From Chlamydiota bacterium (GTDB taxonomy: Bacteria; Chlamydiota; Chlamydiia; Chlamydiales; SLFE01), in contig JAAKFL010000054.1 in assembly GCA_011065065.1 (NCBI GenBank), positions 1 to 10,210 on the forward strand: a stretch of 10,210 bases of DNA, given 5' to 3'. The notes below the pieces were generated by a model, which had not been told where the DNA came from, searched no databases, and worked only from the letters and a program-made list of their open reading frames with translations. Positions 6,624 through 10,210 of this stretch are shown here, in pieces (position 1 is the stretch's first letter; every line of letters starts with the position of its first letter). The position numbers were made by a program, and so were the translations under genes.

Positions 6624-6655
6624 TTATACCGATCGTGATTTAAAAATCGGTATAA
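6624..6655. other. 10-bp inverted repeat upstream of nrdR
   Basis: TTATACCGAT at 6624-6633 is perfectly inverted as ATCGGTATAA at 6646-6655, with a 12-nt loop. It lies in the 152-bp gap between the LOG stop and nrdR. There is no T run after the stem, so it is weak as an intrinsic terminator; it could equally be an operator for the downstream cluster. Nothing else is evident in this gap. Confidence 0.5.
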
Positions 6656-6695
6656 AACATAAATGAGTGTCCGTGGTTATTAAAGCATTAGTGAT

Positions 6696-7148
6696 ATGAA
6701 GTGCCCATTTTGTCACTGTAAAAATTTAAAGGTTATGGATTCACGGGATTCCGTGGAATCCAATGCGATTCGGCGGCGGCGTGAGTGCCAGGATTGCCAA
6801 AGACGTTTCACGACTTTTGAAACTATCGAGTTATCGATACAGGTTCTTAAGCGTGATGGAAGGTATGAAGACTTCCAACAACAAAAACTTGTGAGTGGAT
6901 TGCAAGCGGCTTGCCACCATACAAAGATCAGCCGCGAACAAGTGCATGATTTGGCAGCAAAAATTACTGCTGAGATTGCGCAAATGCAAGAGCGCGTCAT
7001 TTCCACTCATGAGCTTGGTGAGGTGGTGATGGGTCATCTACGTGCACTTGATCCTGTGGCTTACATACGCTTTGCGTGTGTTTATCGCCGTTTTAAGGAT
7101 ATTGATGAAGTGATGAGAGAAATAAAAATAAATGTAACTGGACTTTAG
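6696..7148 (+). CDS. nrdR: Transcriptional repressor NrdR
   Basis: A 150-residue protein of the usual NrdR length. NrdR senses ATP/dATP and represses ribonucleotide reductase genes by binding NrdR boxes. The zinc ribbon is complete: Cys3 and Cys6 (MKCPFC), then Cys31 and Cys34 (RRRRECQDCQRRFTTFE). The ATP-cone follows from about residue 47 (QVLKRDGRYEDFQQQKLVSG) to about 136 (YIRFACVYRRFKDIDE). The start ATG 6696 is fixed by the invariant MKCPFC, although the ribosome binding site is weak. No NrdR box or nrdAB gene is seen here, so the targets are elsewhere. It begins a plus-strand cluster; as I recall, the same nrdR, dksA, lspA order occurs in Chlamydia trachomatis. Its last codons and stop form the left arm of an inverted repeat. 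Confidence 0.96.
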   Translation: MKCPFCHCKNLKVMDSRDSVESNAIRRRRECQDCQRRFTTFETIELSIQVLKRDGRYEDFQQQKLVSGLQAACHHTKISREQVHDLAAKITAEIAQMQERVISTHELGEVVMGHLRALDPVAYIRFACVYRRFKDIDEVMREIKINVTGL

Positions 7149-7222
7149 CCATTGGTTTGCCCTGGATTTTAGAGGGCCGCTTCTCTCAGAAGACAGGGTA
7201 AACAAAATGGCTAAAGTCCAGT
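7137..7222. repeat. Large inverted repeat between nrdR and dksA-like gene
   Basis: Left arm 7137-7164 and right arm 7194-7222 are reverse complements. The outer 17 bp are perfect (ACTGGACTTTAGCCATT inverted as AATGGCTAAAGTCCAGT). The inner part (GGTTTGCCCTG against CAGGGTAAACAA) has one bulge, one mismatch and one G-U pair. The 29-nt loop contains AGAG and CTCT that may pair further. The left arm includes the last two nrdR sense codons (Gly, Leu) and the stop; the right arm ends 4 nt before the AGGAGG of the next gene. No T tract follows, so it is not a standard terminator. It may be an RNA processing or stabilising hairpin, or a small palindromic insertion. Confidence 0.72.
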
Positions 7223-7226
7223 GTAA

Positions 7227-7232
7227 AGGAGG
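7227..7232 (+). promoter_or_regulatory. Ribosome binding site deciding the dksA-like start
   Basis: A perfect AGGAGG lies 7 nt before ATG 7240. It rules against the upstream in-frame ATG at 7207, which has no Shine-Dalgarno and lies within the inverted repeat. Confidence 0.85.
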
Positions 7233-7239
7233 AGGCAAA

Positions 7240-7605
7240 ATGCCCTTAAAGAAAAAAGAAATTGAAACATACAAAAAGCGATTGATAGAAATGAGGGACC
7301 AGATTAACTCGTTGCTTCAGGGGACAACTGAAGAGGTTAAAAAACCTGATGAAGCGACAGGATACTCACAACATCAAGCGGACCAAGGGACCGATGACTT
7401 TGATCGAACAATCAGCATTGAATTGACTGGCCGTGAATTTGAAATCCTTAAACTAATCGATCGCGCACTTGAAAAAATTGAAGAAAATACCTATGGGGTC
7501 TGTGATGTGTCAGGAGATGACATTCCCAAAAAACGGCTCGATGCAGTTCCGTATGCCACCATGACAGTCGTTGTACAAGAACAGAGAGAGAAAGGAATAT
7601 TATAA
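7240..7605 (+). CDS. dksA: DksA/TraR-like regulator with degenerate zinc finger
   Basis: A 121-residue protein of the DksA/TraR family, which binds in the RNA polymerase secondary channel and modulates promoter output. The N-terminal half forms the coiled coil. Its tip has DDFDRT (residues 52-57), aligning with the DxxDxA motif of E. coli DksA: both aspartates are kept (Asp52, Asp55) but Ala is replaced by Thr57. The C-terminal zinc-finger region reads YGVCDVSGDDIPKKRLDAVP and retains only one of the four expected cysteines (Cys88), with Ser91 where the second belongs and none near YATMTVVVQ. It thus resembles cysteine-poor family members that fold without zinc. The start is ATG 7240; an earlier ATG at 7207 would add 11 residues but lies inside a palindrome and lacks a ribosome binding site. 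The lspA start follows after 3 nt. The symbol is by family and gene order. Confidence 0.88.
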   Translation: MPLKKKEIETYKKRLIEMRDQINSLLQGTTEEVKKPDEATGYSQHQADQGTDDFDRTISIELTGREFEILKLIDRALEKIEENTYGVCDVSGDDIPKKRLDAVPYATMTVVVQEQREKGIL

Positions 7606-7608
7606 CCC

Positions 7609-8124
7609 ATGCGAAAAAAGCTTCAATTGGGTTTTCTTGTAGGATGTTGTATCCTACTTCTTGATATTTTGACAAAATACCTTGTGTATCACGACATTCC
7701 CCCAATCACTCAAAATCTTTGGTTTTATCCTTATGGTGGGATTCCCGTTTTTGAGAATTTTTTGGGAATTGAGTTTTCGATTGTTCATGCCACAAACCGT
7801 GGGGCGGCTTGGGGAGCTCTAGCTGATTTTCAGACTTCTTTGCTTGTGTTGCGGATTGTTTTGATTGCCCTCTTAACAGGGTATCTGCTTTTCTTTAACC
7901 AGAGAAAAGCTTACGTGATTCCCATATGTCTTTTGATCACAGGGGCGGTTGGAAATGTCATCGATTATTTCAAATATGGGGTTGTCATCGATATGTTTAA
8001 ATTTGTTTTATGGGGCTATCACTATCCAATCTTTAATGTCGCTGATTGCGCTATTACTATCGGAATTTTTTGGATCATTATGGCTTCTTTTCTCATCCAT
8101 AGGGCCTCAGCTGTGAGTTCATAA
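7609..8124 (+). CDS. lspA: Lipoprotein signal peptidase II
   Basis: A 171-residue inner-membrane aspartyl peptidase that cleaves signal peptides from prolipoproteins after lipid modification. Four hydrophobic segments are visible at about residues 7-26, 75-96, 102-120 and 144-164. Family motifs: Asp19 with Lys23 (DILTKY) in the first helix, NRGAAWGAL at 63-71, TGAVGNVIDYFKYGVVIDMF at 111-130, and IFNVADCAITIG at 141-152. The catalytic pair is expected to be Asp128 and Asp146, corresponding to Asp123 and Asp141 in E. coli. Conserved Asn116 and Asn143 are present. A Tyr replaces the usual Arg after Asp119 (GNVIDY in place of GNxxDR). Spacing is 3 nt from the dksA-like stop and 1 nt to the next start, so it is cotranscribed with both. 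Confidence 0.95.
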   Translation: MRKKLQLGFLVGCCILLLDILTKYLVYHDIPPITQNLWFYPYGGIPVFENFLGIEFSIVHATNRGAAWGALADFQTSLLVLRIVLIALLTGYLLFFNQRKAYVIPICLLITGAVGNVIDYFKYGVVIDMFKFVLWGYHYPIFNVADCAITIGIFWIIMASFLIHRASAVSS

Positions 8125-8125
8125 G

Positions 8126-8818
8126 ATGTTAGAGATCCGAGAAATCAATCAGGATCCTTCCTATCAAGCCAGCAAATGGCAACAGGTGCGCATGCTTGTT
8201 GATGTTGATGAGATCAAGGATTTGTTTGAAGAGCTTGGTGATTTTTTTCTTTTTTGTTTAGGCGGAGTTTTGAAACAAGGCGAAGGGTCCCTGGACCCAC
8301 AAGCCTTTTTGACAATTTATGCCGATTACATCCAGCACTTGAAAGAAGGAAAAGTGTTAGATAAACAGGTCTATATGTCGAGTTTTTCTTCTGCCATGAC
8401 TGCGGATCTCAAGGCGCTCTATGCTGTGAATGTCGGAGAAAACAAGCAGATCATTCGAATTCGACAGCCTGTGATTCAGATGCAGGAGCATATATTCAAT
8501 TATTCTCAAGATGATCAAAAATTTCGTTCGATGGTCTTTGGGATGGATAGCATCACTTGGGGAATCCAGTTCTCCTACCCGCAACTGTTCACCGATCCAC
8601 AGTCTAATGAAGTGAAAAATGTCTTGCAATCGGATTTTCCAAACAGCCACCTCTTTCGCACGCTTCAAAAATGGGTGAGACGAAACACTGTGCCCACTCC
8701 TTTTATCGTCGATGGAAAAAAGGTGAATGTCCCCATTCGTTTGGGAAAAGCTTGTTTGAATTGGATACAGAATCATCCTCAATTAACAACACAAGGAGTT
8801 CAAGTCGATGTCACATGA
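8126..8818 (+). CDS. Unrecognised 230-residue operon protein
   Basis: I do not recognise this protein family. It starts 1 nt after the lspA stop and overlaps pncC by 11 nt, so it is firmly within the operon and almost certainly expressed. The protein has no signal peptide and no membrane segment, though residues 39-47 (DFFLFCLGG) are briefly hydrophobic; it looks soluble and cytoplasmic. Acidic residues are frequent near the N-terminus (VDVDEIKDLFEELGD), the middle has VFGMDSITWGIQFSYPQLF, and the C-terminal part is more basic (LFRTLQKWVRRN, VDGKKVNVPIRLGK). There are two cysteines and no obvious catalytic or metal motif. The ribosome binding site is weak, suggesting coupling to lspA translation. 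A lineage-restricted conserved protein is my guess; no function is proposed. Confidence 0.85.
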   Translation: MLEIREINQDPSYQASKWQQVRMLVDVDEIKDLFEELGDFFLFCLGGVLKQGEGSLDPQAFLTIYADYIQHLKEGKVLDKQVYMSSFSSAMTADLKALYAVNVGENKQIIRIRQPVIQMQEHIFNYSQDDQKFRSMVFGMDSITWGIQFSYPQLFTDPQSNEVKNVLQSDFPNSHLFRTLQKWVRRNTVPTPFIVDGKKVNVPIRLGKACLNWIQNHPQLTTQGVQVDVT

Positions 8819-9281
8819 AGTTTCCATTAATCAGAAGATGAGAGAAAAAGAATTGACCCTAGCGACTGCCGAGTCGTGTACTGGAGGCGCCATTGCAGCC
8901 AGATTGACGAAGGTGCCCGATACATCCATGTACTTTCTGGGATCTGTTGTCAGCTATTCCAACAGTATGAAGGAAGAGGTGCTTCACATTCCCCATACTT
9001 TGATTGTGAAGCACGGAGCAGTGAGTCCAGAGATCGTGAGGGCTATGTGGGAAGGAATTTTGTCCTTGACTGGCTCAGATTATGCCATCGCTGTGACGGG
9101 CATCGCTGGCCCCACAGGGGGGACTCCTGAAAAGCCAGTGGGAACTATATGGGCTGCTGTGGGGAAAAGAGGTGAGGAGCCTTATATCTGGAATGTGAAG
9201 GCAGAAGGGGACCGTGAGACCATCATTGAAGCCACTGTCGACGCTGTACTGAATCAATTAGTAGAAAAGCTCGACATTTAA
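8808..9281 (+). CDS. pncC: Standalone CinA C-terminal domain, NMN amidohydrolase (PncC)
   Basis: A 157-residue protein equal to the C-terminal domain of CinA, whose members deamidate nicotinamide mononucleotide to nicotinate mononucleotide in NAD recycling. Motifs are LATAESCTGGAIAARLT (residues 18-34, with the expected nucleophile Ser23), VVSYSNSMKEEVL (47-59), HGAVSPEIV (69-77), TGIAGPTGGTPEKPVGT (97-113) and GDRETI (134-139). The N-terminal MoaB-like domain of full CinA is absent, as in E. coli PncC/YgaD. The start ATG 8808 is supported by AAGGAG at 8793-8798 and overlaps the previous gene by 11 nt. The 3' end overlaps the convergent F-box/LRR gene by 24 nt. An alternative is a non-catalytic CinA-like protein, but the conserved motifs look intact. 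Confidence 0.92.
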   Translation: MSHEVSINQKMREKELTLATAESCTGGAIAARLTKVPDTSMYFLGSVVSYSNSMKEEVLHIPHTLIVKHGAVSPEIVRAMWEGILSLTGSDYAIAVTGIAGPTGGTPEKPVGTIWAAVGKRGEEPYIWNVKAEGDRETIIEATVDAVLNQLVEKLDI

Positions 9282-10210
9282 TTCTCTTGAATATTTCTCA
9301 AAATACTGTTGTTTGACCCTATTAATACGTTCATCACAAGAATGATATACTTGGAGTTCGAGCTTTGATAAATGGGGCATGCATAGAACCGTGTCGATGA
9401 CTTCGGGTCTTATTCTGGCGGGTCCGGTGACTTTGAGAATTTTGAGATGAATAAATTGACTTAGGAGTTTATAAGAACGAACCAGTTGGATGCGTTGGTG
9501 TAAGTCTTCAAAAATTAAAGAAGTGAGATGCGTCATTTGAGACAATTCCTTCGCTGCATTGAGTGAAAAACGACAATCGTAAAATGCTAGTTTTTTCAGA
9601 TTTTTCATCGACGATAAGGATTTTATATGCCCAATATGAAATTCTTGATTTGCAAATATTAAAAACACCAGGGATGGTATTTGACTGATATCCTGAAGAT
9701 TTCGAGGCGTTAGGTGTGTGCCATAGAGGGAAAGCGTGTTTAAATGAAGGGAGGAGCTTAATTCTTTGAAAACTGTTTTTTGGGTTTGATCGCTTTCAAT
9801 GAACAGCCACTCTAACTGACCAATACTCCTAAGGTTTTGTACATTGGTGGTCTCAATTCTCTCATTTTGCGAAAGGTTTTCGAAACTCTCGAAGTCAAAT
9901 TTTGGTAGGTTCACCTCTTTTAAATTTCTAAAATAAGGGGCTACGGTGTCTGCGAGTCTGTAAGCAGATTTCTCAAAACTAAGTGGAGTCAGATCAAGTT
10001 TGCTAACGTATTGTTGACAGGATTTAAGAAGCTTAAGCTGTTCAGCGTCCACATTTTTAAATTTTTTGGGAAAAGATAAAATTAACTGTTCGCACTTTTT
10101 GGCCACTAGCGAGTATTCGTGACAAAGATCATGCCATAATCTACAGACAAGAGGGTTCGATTGAAAATCTTCTAGTGGACAAAGCGAAAAAATCATGATC
10201 AGAATTTCGT
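9258..10210 (-). CDS. F-box plus leucine-rich-repeat protein, 5' end beyond window
   Basis: The first in-window ATG is at 10196, but the frame stays open to the window edge: the codons upstream read Glu-Ile-Leu-Ile. Joined to the next residues this gives EILIMIFSLCPLEDF followed by VCRLWHDLC, the classic F-box pattern (P-x-E-I-L-x-x-I-F ... D-F ... V-C-x-x-W-x-x-L). The real start therefore lies beyond the right edge. From about residue 120 (counting from 10196) irregular leucine-rich repeats of about 24 residues follow: LEWLFIES, LNTLSLYGTHLT, LVFLIFANQEF, LKKLAFYDCRFS, LTSLIFEDL, LKILKVTGPARI, LSKLELQV. F-box proteins join substrates to SCF ubiquitin ligases through Skp1, so a bacterial copy is probably a translocated effector acting in the eukaryotic host. 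Secretion and host role are inference. The gene ends inside pncC on the opposite strand. Confidence 0.82.
   Translation of the reverse strand, partial: EILIMIFSLCPLEDFQSNPLVCRLWHDLCHEYSLVAKKCEQLILSFPKKFKNVDAEQLKLLKSCQQYVSKLDLTPLSFEKSAYRLADTVAPYFRNLKEVNLPKFDFESFENLSQNERIETTNVQNLRSIGQLEWLFIESDQTQKTVFKELSSSLHLNTLSLYGTHLTPRNLQDISQIPSLVFLIFANQEFHIGHIKSLSSMKNLKKLAFYDCRFSLNAAKELSQMTHLTSLIFEDLHQRIQLVRSYKLLSQFIHLKILKVTGPARIRPEVIDTVLCMPHLSKLELQVYHSCDERINRVKQQYFEKYSRELNVELFY

Noticed and set aside
7207..7239. Upstream start for the DksA-like protein at ATG 7207
   Set aside because: The ATG lies in the right arm of an inverted repeat with no Shine-Dalgarno, while ATG 7240 has a perfect AGGAGG 7 nt upstream.

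Overview
The window looks like part of the chromosome of an environmental (amoeba-associated) member of the Chlamydiae, of the Parachlamydia, Waddlia, Simkania or Criblamydia kind. Three things point that way: the order nrdR, dksA-like, lspA, which I recall as the order in Chlamydia trachomatis; the eukaryote-like branched-chain 2-oxoacid dehydrogenase genes; and a eukaryote-type F-box plus leucine-rich-repeat protein at the right edge, as expected of a bacterium living inside protists. This assignment is inference from gene content and memory; no search was run. Genus cannot be named.

Layout from left to right. On the minus strand lie a hotdog-fold acyl-CoA thioesterase and, 3 nt after it, a CoiA-like competence/nuclease protein. 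Divergent from them, on the plus strand, is a three-gene set for a branched-chain-type 2-oxoacid dehydrogenase (E1 alpha, E1 beta, E2). The first two genes overlap by one base. E2 is separated from them by a 163-bp near-perfect palindrome that reads as a non-autonomous mobile element and ends on the first base of the E2 start codon. The 264-bp gap after E2 holds a second, unrelated palindrome of 36-bp arms and a short degenerate 10-bp tandem repeat. Next come a minus-strand YbaK-type aminoacyl-tRNA deacylase and, divergently, a long LOG-family protein.

The right half is a compact plus-strand cluster: nrdR, a DksA/TraR-like regulator with a decayed zinc finger, lspA, an unrecognised 230-residue protein, and a standalone PncC/CinA C-terminal amidohydrolase. 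From the dksA-like gene onward the spacing is 3 nt, 1 nt and an 11-nt overlap, so these four are almost certainly cotranscribed. A third large inverted repeat lies between nrdR and the dksA-like gene. The F-box/LRR gene runs in from the right edge on the minus strand, is cut by the window end, and overlaps the pncC 3' end by 24 nt.

The most distinctive pattern is that three different large palindromes sit between genes, two of them directly in front of a downstream translation start. Most genes are recognisable housekeeping or metabolic families. I do not see a wholly new multi-gene system, but the palindrome at the E2 start, the cysteine-poor DksA, the unrecognised operon gene and the truncated F-box effector candidate merit follow-up.
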